The notes under the pieces were generated by a model that saw only the letters and a list, made by a program, of their open reading frames with translations, was not told the origin of the DNA and searched no databases. From Stenotrophomonas sp. UBA7346 (GTDB lineage Bacteria > Pseudomonadota > Gammaproteobacteria > Xanthomonadales > Xanthomonadaceae): a stretch of 42,068 bases of DNA. The stretch covers positions 1 through 42,068 of the forward strand of contig DKPB01000015.1 of assembly GCA_002471015.1 (NCBI GenBank), written 5' to 3'. A program made the translations under genes and the position numbers. Positions 7,986 through 14,688 of this stretch are shown here, piece after piece; the first letter of the stretch is position 1; each line of letters starts with the position of its first letter.

Positions 7986-10184
7986 TTAGAACCAGGCGCG
8001 GATACCAAACGCCACACCGCGACCCGGCAGCGGCGAATAATCCCGCAGCAACGAGGTATGCGGCCTTGCCTCACGGTTGGTCAGGTTGCTGCCGTCCAGG
8101 AAGACCTCGTAGCTGTTGCTGCCATTGCGGTCCCAGCGGTAGGCAAGATGGGCATCGACCAGCGTGTAGGCGCTGCTTGGTTCTTCGTTTTGCGCCACGT
8201 TTTTCTGGCTGCCATAGCGCACGGCACCCAGCGAGGCGCGCCAGCCGCCCAGCGACCAATGCAGGTCGGCACCTACGCGGGCCGGGGAGATGCGCGGCAG
8301 ATAGCCGCCATTGGCCAGGTCGACGTTGTAATGGTGCGCGTGGTCGCCATGCGGCACGGCGATGTCGACGTTGCGGGTGCCGCTGCCATCCAGCTCGGCC
8401 TTGACGTAATCGCCGAACACGCGCAGGTCCCAATCACCGGCCAGGCCTTCGATCATGTGCCAGGTGGCCTCGGCCTCGGCCCCCTTGAAGGTGGCATCGT
8501 TTTGGGTCCAGCTGCGTACCGGCAAACCGCCTTCGACCACGCCGGTGTCGGCCAAGTAGATGAAGTCCTTGAACTTGGTCTGGTAGATCGCCGCCTGTAC
8601 ATCGATGCGCTCGTTATGGGCGTGCAGGCCCAGCTCGACGCGACGACCACGCTCGGTGTCCATGTTGGCGTTGCCGATTTCCAGCGAGCGGGTGGCGATG
8701 TGGGCGCCCGCGGCGTACAGCTCTTCATTGGTCGGCGCACGCTCGGAGCTATCCACGCCAAAGCGCAGATCGAAGGTATCGTTCAGCGCCCAGATACCGG
8801 ATGCGGAAAGATTGGTGGCACCAAAGCTGCGGTTGCGCTGGGCATCGTTCGGATCCAGCTTGACCCGGTCATGGCGTGCGCCCAGCTCCAGCTTGAACGG
8901 GCCGAACTGCTTTTCCTGCAGGACGAAGGCGCCAATGGTGTCGGTGGTGGTGCCCGGTACGAAGGCCTCCTCACCGAGCGCGCCAAAATCGCTGCTGCCG
9001 AACTGCAGGCCGAAGGCACCTTCCCAGCCGGCCAGCGGCTGCTGCACAGCTTCCAGTCGGCCCTCATAGCCCTTGTTGGTGAAACGGGTGGAGGGCGTAC
9101 CGGCTTCCAGCTCGGTGTGCTCGTAGTCGGTATAGCCACCGCGCAGGGTCAGGCTCTTCAGGAAGGAGGTCGGGTTGTACAGGCCGCCCTTCAGGTCGAA
9201 GCGGTTTTGCACCATGTCGATGCGCACGTCATGCTCTTCGCCTTCCTCGGCATGGTCGTGATCGTGGTCATCATGGTCGTGGCCATGGTCATCGTCGGCA
9301 TGCACATGGGCGCCATTGGGGATGCCGTAGTTGCTGCGGTAGGTGCCCAGCGATGCGCCGAGGTAGCCGCTTTCGCCAAACCAGGTGGCACCGAAGCCGC
9401 CGGCGCGGGTACGTACCGAGCTGTTCTCCAGGCGGCCGCGGGGGCCGAGCTCGTCGCTGTCGCCGTCATGGTCGTCATGGCCATCGGCGTCCAAGGCGTG
9501 CGGGTCGATGGCATAGCCGGGGATGCGGTAGTCATCGCCATTGCGGATCAGGCCGTCCACATGCAGCACCAGGTTGTCGCCGCTGACGCCGTCCAGGCGG
9601 AACATGCCGCTGCGCTCTTCATTGACCGAGTTGCCACGCAACTCGGCGCGGCCGCTGAGCGGACGGTCCGGGACTTCGCTGGCAATGCGGCCATCCACCA
9701 CGTTGACCGCGCCGCCAATGGCGCCGCTACCGAACAGCAGGGTTGCCGGGCCTTTCAGGACTTCGATCTGGTCGGCCAGGAACGGCTCGATGCTGGAAGC
9801 GTGGTCGGCGCTGACCGTGGAAGCATCCATGTTGCCGACGCCATTGGCGACAACCGCCACACGCGGGCCTTCCTGGCCACGGATGATCGGGCGGCCCACG
9901 CCGGGGCCGAAGAAGGTGCTCTGTACGCCGGGCAGCTTGGCCACGGTGTCACCCAGGGTGCCGGACTTGTGTTCGTCCAGGTCGGTGCCGGCCAGGACCT
10001 CGACCGGGCGCGCCAGTGATTCGGCCGAACCCTGCAAGGGCGATGCGGTGACCTTGACCGCACTCAGTTCGGTGAGGTGATGACTCTGTCCGGCGTCGTC
10101 ATCGGCGGCGCTGGCAATGGCAGGCAGGGCGGCGGCAAGGGCGAGGAACAGCAGGTGGTGCTGGGTGCGACGGGGGAAGGGCAT
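7986..10184 (-). CDS. TonB-dependent outer-membrane receptor, probable zinc uptake (ZnuD-like)
   Basis: A 732-residue TonB-dependent receptor. A signal peptide (1-27, ending AIASAADD) precedes a plug domain (about 40-165, with LPGVQSTFFGPG, RPIIRGQEGPRV and EVLKGPATLLFGSGAIGGAVNV) and a beta barrel to the C-terminal GIRAWF. Residues 229-240 and 293-318 are histidine/aspartate-rich, including HGHDHDDHDHDHAEE. Such loops are known in ZnuD-type zinc receptors, which take Zn2+ through the outer membrane using TonB energy. A Zur-like box lies about 97-111 bp upstream and a MerC-like gene diverges from the same region. The ATG at 10182-10184 starts the signal peptide; the open frame to 10490 is too long. 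Zinc is inferred from loops and promoter. Confidence 0.88.
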   Translation of the reverse strand: MPFPRRTQHHLLFLALAAALPAIASAADDDAGQSHHLTELSAVKVTASPLQGSAESLARPVEVLAGTDLDEHKSGTLGDTVAKLPGVQSTFFGPGVGRPIIRGQEGPRVAVVANGVGNMDASTVSADHASSIEPFLADQIEVLKGPATLLFGSGAIGGAVNVVDGRIASEVPDRPLSGRAELRGNSVNEERSGMFRLDGVSGDNLVLHVDGLIRNGDDYRIPGYAIDPHALDADGHDDHDGDSDELGPRGRLENSSVRTRAGGFGATWFGESGYLGASLGTYRSNYGIPNGAHVHADDDHGHDHDDHDHDHAEEGEEHDVRIDMVQNRFDLKGGLYNPTSFLKSLTLRGGYTDYEHTELEAGTPSTRFTNKGYEGRLEAVQQPLAGWEGAFGLQFGSSDFGALGEEAFVPGTTTDTIGAFVLQEKQFGPFKLELGARHDRVKLDPNDAQRNRSFGATNLSASGIWALNDTFDLRFGVDSSERAPTNEELYAAGAHIATRSLEIGNANMDTERGRRVELGLHAHNERIDVQAAIYQTKFKDFIYLADTGVVEGGLPVRSWTQNDATFKGAEAEATWHMIEGLAGDWDLRVFGDYVKAELDGSGTRNVDIAVPHGDHAHHYNVDLANGGYLPRISPARVGADLHWSLGGWRASLGAVRYGSQKNVAQNEEPSSAYTLVDAHLAYRWDRNGSNSYEVFLDGSNLTNREARPHTSLLRDYSPLPGRGVAFGIRAWF

Positions 10185-10280
10185 GAGTGTTCCTTTGTTA
10201 CTGTGTATCACTTGGGTTGCAGGCTGAACCGGTCGTGGCAGAGGGACTGACACATGAGGTTCGGGCGGGGAGGACAATAA

Positions 10281-10295
10281 TGTTATATTATTCCA
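10281..10295. promoter_or_regulatory. Zur-box-like operator shared by the receptor and merC-like gene
   Basis: TGTTATATTATTCCA matches 13 of 15 positions of the proteobacterial Zur core TGTTATAWTATAACA; the two mismatches are in the right arm. A further ATAAC at 10295-10299 extends the dyad. The site is in an AT-rich island that must hold the divergent promoters, so zinc-loaded Zur would repress both genes. Confidence 0.65.
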
Positions 10296-10323
10296 TAACG
10301 TTCTGCCGCCCCTGCTGGAAGTC

Positions 10324-10740
10324 ATGCCTACCCCCACTGCCGGACTACGCAAATTCCTGGATCGCTTTGGTGCCACCGGCTCGCTGATCTGTGCGGTGCA
10401 CTGCGCGGTGTTGCCGGCCCTGCTGGCGGTGGCGCCGGCATTGGGCCTGTCGTTCTGGCTCAGTGACGGGGTGGAAGCCAGCATCGTCATCTTCGTTACC
10501 GTGCTGGGGCTGTTCAGCCTGATCTGGGGCTATCTGCGCCACCGCGCGCTGATGGCGCTGCTGTTGCTGGTGCCGGGCCTGTTGTTGCTGTGGGCTGGCC
10601 TGCTGCATCCCGAGCTGCACCATTCGCGCATCCCGCATGCGGTAGTGATGACCTTGGGCGGTGTGTTGGTGGGGCTGGCGCATGTGGTCAACCTGCGCTT
10701 GAACCACGTGCATGTGCATGACGCCAGCTGCGCACATTGA
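10324..10740 (+). CDS. MerC-domain inner-membrane protein, zinc-linked
   Basis: A 138-residue membrane protein with about four hydrophobic helices. LICAVHCAVLPALLA (21-35) carries the CxxxC pair (C23, C27) characteristic of the MerC family, whose founding member carries mercury ions across the inner membrane. The C-terminus, HVHVHDASCAH, is rich in metal ligands. It diverges from the zinc receptor gene across a 139-bp region with a Zur-like box. MerC-domain genes next to Zur sites are known in other proteobacteria, so a role in zinc rather than mercury handling is more likely; no mer genes are nearby. The exact transport role is unproven. Confidence 0.85.
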   Translation: MPTPTAGLRKFLDRFGATGSLICAVHCAVLPALLAVAPALGLSFWLSDGVEASIVIFVTVLGLFSLIWGYLRHRALMALLLLVPGLLLLWAGLLHPELHHSRIPHAVVMTLGGVLVGLAHVVNLRLNHVHVHDASCAH

Positions 10741-10845
10741 GGGGCGCATGGTAGGCTTTCTGTCCATGCGCGAGGGTGCTTGTTGTGGCCCCGCAAAACC
10801 CGTGCCTGCACGGGGTAACTGATTACAAACCAAGGAGTTGACGAC

Positions 10846-11025
10846 ATGGGTAAGGGTGACCGTAAGACCGCCAAGGGCAAGCGCTACAACGCCAGCTATG
10901 GCAATTCGCGCTCGCACGTGAGCAAGGTGGCCGTGGGCGCTGCCGCGCCGGTCGCCAAGAAGACTGTCGCCAAGGCCCCGGCCAAGAAGGCCGTTGCCAA
11001 GAAGACCGTCGCCAAGGCCGGCTGA
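10846..11025 (+). CDS. 30S ribosomal protein bTHX with Ala/Lys-rich tail
   Basis: A 59-residue basic protein. The first 27 residues, including MGKGDRKTAKGKRYNASYGN and SRSHVSK, match the bTHX (S31-like) family, a small peptide that sits in the head of the 30S subunit. The Thermus protein is only about 26 residues; here an extension of three AKK-T/A-V-A-K-type repeats (about 35-59) resembles the lysine/alanine tails of histone-like proteins. The ribosome site AAGGAG lies 8 nt before the ATG. The 105-bp leader holds a hairpin (CCCGTG-CCTG-CACGGG, 10799-10814). A terminator follows directly. Confidence 0.88.
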   Translation: MGKGDRKTAKGKRYNASYGNSRSHVSKVAVGAAAPVAKKTVAKAPAKKAVAKKTVAKAG

Positions 11026-11047
11026 TCCAGCCCGGCAGTGGTTACAG

Positions 11048-11075
11048 AAAAGCGGCGCATTGCGCCGCTTTTTTT
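11048..11075. terminator. Bidirectional Rho-independent terminator
   Basis: AGCGGCGC-ATT-GCGCCGCT with A and T runs on both sides. It serves the bTHX gene on the plus strand and can also end the convergent pyrophosphatase transcript. Confidence 0.85.
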
Positions 11076-11104
11076 ATGCCTGCGATCTGCGCTGGCTGTG
11101 TGCT

Positions 11105-11133
11105 CCCGGGTGCGCTGCGCTTACCCGGGCTAC
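11105..11133 (-). repeat. CCCGGGTAAGCGCAGCGCACCCGGG-family element
   Basis: CCCGGGTGCGCTGCGCTTAC followed by CCGGGCTAC is an interrupted palindrome with an internal GCGC core. Further copies are at 12466-12511 and, as an inverted pair, at 37404-37504. It lies 12 bp beyond the pyrophosphatase stop. Confidence 0.7.
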
Positions 11134-11144
11134 ACCGGGTTACC

Positions 11145-12392
11145 TCACTTCGAGGGGCGCAGGGCCTGGTCCAGGGCGTGCGGGTTGCCGTCGTTGGGCT
11201 GGGCCGGGATGCCGATCAGGCGGGTCAGCAAGGGGTAGACGTCGACGTTGTCGAAGGCGGTCAGTTGCTTGCCCTGGGCGAAGGCCGGGCCGCGGGCGAC
11301 AAACACCGCCTGCATCGACGGCAATGCCGGGTCATAACCGTGCGAGCCACGGTCGCCCGCCGGCCGCTTGGCAATGCTGTCGCGCGGCAGTGCATCCCAG
11401 CCTTCCTGCATCTGGCAGACGATGGCCGGCACCCGCGGGTTGCTGCCGTAATGCCAGCGCGTGGGCAGCTGCGCCTTGTTCCAGCATTGGTAGTGGGCGT
11501 GCTCGCCCAGCAATGCGTTCTCTGCCTCGGTCTGTTTGCCGGGCAGCGGGGCGAAGCCCACCGACTGGCCCACCGAAATCACCTTGGCAACCGCCGGCGA
11601 CACCATGTCCTCGACCGCCACCGCGTTGCCGGACTTCACGGTAGCCATGCCGTGATCGGACACGACAATCACATTGGTATGGTCGAGCAGGCCGTCGCGG
11701 CGCATGCCGTCGATCAGTTGGCCGATGGCCGCATCCACCTGCCGCACGGCGGCGGTGTACTCGGGCGAATCCGGCCCATGCGCATGGCCGGCCTTGTCCA
11801 CCTGCTCCATATAGGTGGCGACAAAGCGCGGGGTGATCGCGTCCGGTTCGCCGTGCAGCCAGGCCAGTACCTGGTTCATGCGCTCGGCCAGCGGCACGCT
11901 TTCGTCGTACATGCGCCATTGGTTGGCGTGCAGGCCGCGCACCGGTGCTTCGCTGCCCGGCCACGACCAGGTGGCGCTCTTCAGCCCGGCCTTGCGCACG
12001 CTGACCCAGATCGGCTCGGCGCCATCCCACCAGGCCGCGTTCTGCACGGCGGCGCGGTCGCTGACCTTGAAGTCACCCAGTGCATCGGCGCTCATCGCGT
12101 TGTGCACCAGCCCGTGGTGGTCAGGGCGCAGGCCGGTGACCAGGGTGTAGTGGTTGGGGAAGGTGAGTGCCGGGTAGGACGGGCGCATGCCGACGCTGCG
12201 CACGCCCTCGCGCGCCAGCCGCATCAGGTTGGGGCTGTCGGCATGGCTGAGCTTGTCCGCGCGCAGGCCGTCGATGGAAATCATCAATACGGTGGGCGGT
12301 ACGTTTGCTGTGGCGGTGGAGGAAGGAGTGCTGGCGCAGGCGGCAAGCAGTGCACAGGCCAGTGCCGTGGCCGAAATACGTAGAAAAGTCAT
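11145..12392 (-). CDS. Nucleotide pyrophosphatase/phosphodiesterase (NPP) lipoprotein
   Basis: A 415-residue alkaline phosphatase superfamily enzyme of the NPP type, close in architecture to the well-studied Xanthomonas NPP. It should hydrolyse phosphodiesters or nucleotide pyrophosphates outside the cytoplasm. The lipobox LLAAC gives a lipidated C19. Zinc ligands and nucleophile are visible: D41 in MISIDGLRAD, T77 in PALTFPNHYTLVTG, then VDKAGHAHGPDS, VVSDHGM and RGSHGYDP. The ATG at 12390-12392 is preceded, 6 nt away, by TAGAAT, suggesting a leaderless mRNA. It converges on the bTHX gene. Confidence 0.92.
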   Translation of the reverse strand: MTFLRISATALACALLAACASTPSSTATANVPPTVLMISIDGLRADKLSHADSPNLMRLAREGVRSVGMRPSYPALTFPNHYTLVTGLRPDHHGLVHNAMSADALGDFKVSDRAAVQNAAWWDGAEPIWVSVRKAGLKSATWSWPGSEAPVRGLHANQWRMYDESVPLAERMNQVLAWLHGEPDAITPRFVATYMEQVDKAGHAHGPDSPEYTAAVRQVDAAIGQLIDGMRRDGLLDHTNVIVVSDHGMATVKSGNAVAVEDMVSPAVAKVISVGQSVGFAPLPGKQTEAENALLGEHAHYQCWNKAQLPTRWHYGSNPRVPAIVCQMQEGWDALPRDSIAKRPAGDRGSHGYDPALPSMQAVFVARGPAFAQGKQLTAFDNVDVYPLLTRLIGIPAQPNDGNPHALDQALRPSK

Positions 12393-12398
12393 GGCGCC

Positions 12399-12404
12399 AT
12401 TCTA
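12399..12404 (-). promoter_or_regulatory. -10-like TAGAAT, leaderless promoter of the NPP gene
   Basis: On the minus strand TAGAAT is followed by GGCGCC and then the ATG. A start site 6-7 nt after the hexamer would fall on the A of the ATG. No ribosome-binding site fits in between. No good -35 is visible. Confidence 0.45.
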
Positions 12405-12465
12405 GGCCGCGCCGGTGACCGTACAAATACAACCTTCGGCAGGTTGTCAGTGCTTGATCCAGCGC

Positions 12466-12511
12466 GTAGCCCCGTAGCCCCGTAGCCCCGGGTAAGCACC
12501 ACGCACCCGGG
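12466..12511 (+). repeat. CCCGGGTAAGC-family element with triplicated GTAGCCCC
   Basis: The GTAGCCCC head of this repeat family occurs three times in a row (12466-12489), followed by GGGTAAGCACCACGCACCCGGG. The slippage-like triplication is unique to this copy. It lies 11 bp after the ogt stop codon. Confidence 0.7.
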
Positions 12512-12522
12512 AGCAACCACAC

Positions 12523-13035
12523 TCAGGCAAACAGATCCGCCAGCCGCTCGCCTTCACTGGCAACACCTTCCAGCTTCAGCAATGCCGCCTTGGTCGGCAG
12601 CCCGCCGCCGAAACCGGTCAGCGCCCCGTTGTTGCCGATCACCCGATGGCAGGGCAGCACGATCGGCAGCGGGTTGCGGCCATTGGCGGCACCTACCGCA
12701 CGCGTAGCGGTTGGGCGGCCAATGCGGTCGGCCAGCTGGCGGTAACTCCAGGTCGCGCCGAACGGAATCTGCGCCAGCGTATGCCAGACCTGTAACTGGA
12801 ACGCGGTGCCCACCGGGGCCAGGGTCAGCGCGAAGTGTTGGCGCTCGCCGCGCAGGTATTCCAGCAGCTGCCGGCGGGGCTCGGCGACGGCGTCGGGGTC
12901 GTGTTGCCAATGCTCGCGGCCCTTGGCGTCATGACGGTTCTCGGCAAACAGGATGTGGCGCACGCCGACCTGGTCGACGGCGACGGTCAGTGCGCCGATC
13001 GGGCTGTCGAAGCGGTCGTAGTAGAGGGTGTTCAT
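12523..13035 (-). CDS. ogt: O6-methylguanine-DNA methyltransferase (Ogt/AdaB type)
   Basis: A 170-residue suicide methyltransferase that transfers the alkyl group from O6-alkylguanine or O4-alkylthymine to its own cysteine. The active-site motif LPCHRVIG is in the C-terminal half, followed by TGFGGGLPTKAALLKLEG, both standard for the family. An RNase-H-like N-terminal domain precedes it. Its ATG overlaps the stop of the AdaA-AlkA gene by 4 bp, so the two are translated together as an alkylation-repair operon, with direct reversal here and base excision plus regulation in the upstream gene. Confidence 0.93.
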   Translation of the reverse strand: MNTLYYDRFDSPIGALTVAVDQVGVRHILFAENRHDAKGREHWQHDPDAVAEPRRQLLEYLRGERQHFALTLAPVGTAFQLQVWHTLAQIPFGATWSYRQLADRIGRPTATRAVGAANGRNPLPIVLPCHRVIGNNGALTGFGGGLPTKAALLKLEGVASEGERLADLFA

Positions 13036-14522
13036 GCCGTGGCCTCCGTAGCGGGCTTGGGGTTCTTTCGTTCAGCGGGCACTGCCAGGTGCCACAGGTG
13101 CAATACCGCGTAGGCGCGCCAAGGCCGCCACGGTTGCGAGCGACGTTCGGTTTCGCGCTCGCTCAGGCGCTGGCCTTCGCCCAATACCTGTTGCAGTACC
13201 AGGTCGCCGGCGGGGAAGGCGTCGGGCAGGCCCATCGCCCGCAGCGCCATGTAATGTGCTGTCCACGGCCCGATGCCAGGCAGGGCAGTGGCTTTCTGTA
13301 CGAAGCTTTCCAGGGTCTGTGCGCGGCTGAAATCCAGGCGCTGTTCGGCACAGGCGCGGGCGATGGCGCGCAGGGTGGCGGCGCGGGTCCGCGGCAGGCC
13401 GATGCTTTCCAGGGGAGCATCGACCAACGTTGCCGGGGCGGGAAACTGGCGATCCAGGTCTTCCGGCATGCCAGGCAGGTGTTCACCAAACCGGTCCACC
13501 AGGCGCCGCGCCAGGGTGGTGGCAGCAGCAACGCTGACCTGCTGGCCCAGCACGGCGCGCGCTGCGACCTCGAAACCCTCCCAACCGCCGGGGATGCGCA
13601 GCCCTGGGCGTTCGGCGATGCCCCGTGCGAGCAGGGGCTCCTGGCCCAGCGTCGCATGGACGGTGCGCAGGTCGGCATCCAGATCGAACACGCGCCGTAC
13701 CCTGGCAACGATGGCGGGGATGGCCCGTGGATCGGTGGTGCCGAGTTGCAGGCGCAGTTCCGGGCGCTTCGGATCGGCACTGACCCGGATCAGGCTGGCC
13801 ACGCCATTGGCGACGACCACGCGCTGGTAGCTGCTTTCGTCGATGTATTCGATGCCGGGCAAGGAACGGCGGCGCAGGAAAGCCAGCATCAGTGGGAAGT
13901 CCAACGGCGGCCGGTAGGCCAGGCGCAGCACCGGTTCGCCCCCGGCTACCGTGCCATGCTGCTTGCGCAGGGCGCTGGGCGGCATGCCGCAACCGTCGAG
14001 GAAGGCGCTGTTGAAGCGGCGCAGGCTGTTGAAGCCGGCGGCCAATGCGACCTGGGTCACCGGTAGCGCGGTTTCGGTCAGCAACTGCTTGGCCAGCAGT
14101 AGGCGGCGGGTGGTGTGCAGTTGCGCCGGGGTCGCACCGAGCCTGGCCACGAACAGGCGCTGCAACTGGCGCGCGCTGATGCCCATCGCCTCGGCCAGGG
14201 CAGTGGCCGGCTGCTCCTGCAGGATGCCTTCGTTGAGCAGGGCCAATGCCTGGTGCAGGGTCTGATCGTGCAGCAGATTGGCGTCATCGGGTGACAACTC
14301 CGGGCGGCAGCGCAGGCAGGGCCGGTAACCGGCGGCGCTGGCGGCAGCGGCGCTGGGGTAGTAACTGACGTTCTCCGGCTTCGGCGGCGGTGCAGGGCAC
14401 ACCGGTCGGCAATAGATGCCGGTGCTGCGCACGGCGGTGAAGAACAGGCCGTCAAAGCGGGCATCGCGCGCCAGCCGGGCTTGTTCACATTGGCTCTGCG
14501 GTGGCATCAGGAGGTTCTGCAT
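13032..14522 (-). CDS. AdaA-AlkA fusion: methyl-sensing regulator and 3-methyladenine glycosylase
   Basis: A 496-residue composite protein. The Ada zinc domain (about 1-80) has C38, C42, C69 and C72, the same positions as in E. coli Ada, where Cys38 accepts methyl from phosphotriesters and switches on transcription. An AraC-type helix-turn-helix domain follows (about 85-185, with AEAMGISARQLQRLF and ALAAGFNSLRRFNSAF). The AlkA part follows: N-terminal fold (about 197-285) and HhH-GPD glycosylase domain (about 300-480) with LPGIGPWTAHYMALRAMG and catalytic D440 in AFPAGD. One protein thus senses methylation, activates genes and excises alkylated bases. The ATG at 14520-14522 is chosen because the cysteine numbering then matches Ada and TAGACT lies 7 nt upstream. 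Confidence 0.92.
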   Translation of the reverse strand: MQNLLMPPQSQCEQARLARDARFDGLFFTAVRSTGIYCRPVCPAPPPKPENVSYYPSAAAASAAGYRPCLRCRPELSPDDANLLHDQTLHQALALLNEGILQEQPATALAEAMGISARQLQRLFVARLGATPAQLHTTRRLLLAKQLLTETALPVTQVALAAGFNSLRRFNSAFLDGCGMPPSALRKQHGTVAGGEPVLRLAYRPPLDFPLMLAFLRRRSLPGIEYIDESSYQRVVVANGVASLIRVSADPKRPELRLQLGTTDPRAIPAIVARVRRVFDLDADLRTVHATLGQEPLLARGIAERPGLRIPGGWEGFEVAARAVLGQQVSVAAATTLARRLVDRFGEHLPGMPEDLDRQFPAPATLVDAPLESIGLPRTRAATLRAIARACAEQRLDFSRAQTLESFVQKATALPGIGPWTAHYMALRAMGLPDAFPAGDLVLQQVLGEGQRLSERETERRSQPWRPWRAYAVLHLWHLAVPAERKNPKPATEATA

Positions 14523-14529
14523 GGCGCCC

Positions 14530-14535
14530 AGTCTA
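14530..14535 (-). promoter_or_regulatory. -10-like TAGACT, leaderless promoter of adaA-alkA
   Basis: TAGACT, then GGGCGCC, then the ATG on the minus strand. It lies in CAGTCTAG (14529-14536). The mirror copy CTAGACTG (14632-14639) carries the -10 candidate of the divergent lipoprotein gene. No -35 of quality is visible, as expected if methylated Ada activates the promoter. Confidence 0.45.
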
Positions 14536-14688
14536 GGGCGGTGCAGGGATGGGTACTGGCCATTTCCGGACAGCAATGCGGATAACCAATGGTTGGTTCA
14601 GGAAAGATTGCGATGCCATTGGCCTGGCGCACTAGACTGTGCATCTTTCCGGCGCGGCTGCGCCGTTGCACGGACCTGATCGTTCTCC

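Noticed and set aside
7839..10019. 726-codon plus-strand open frame
   Set aside because: Antisense to the TonB receptor and starts in the tandem repeats; low-complexity Val/Gly/Ala content, no motif.
10324..10740. Mercury-resistance operon
   Set aside because: Only the MerC-like gene is present, with no merR, merA, merT or merP, and the shared control region looks like a Zur site.
11076..12383. 435-codon plus-strand open frame
   Set aside because: Antisense to the NPP lipoprotein gene, which has a complete set of metal ligands.
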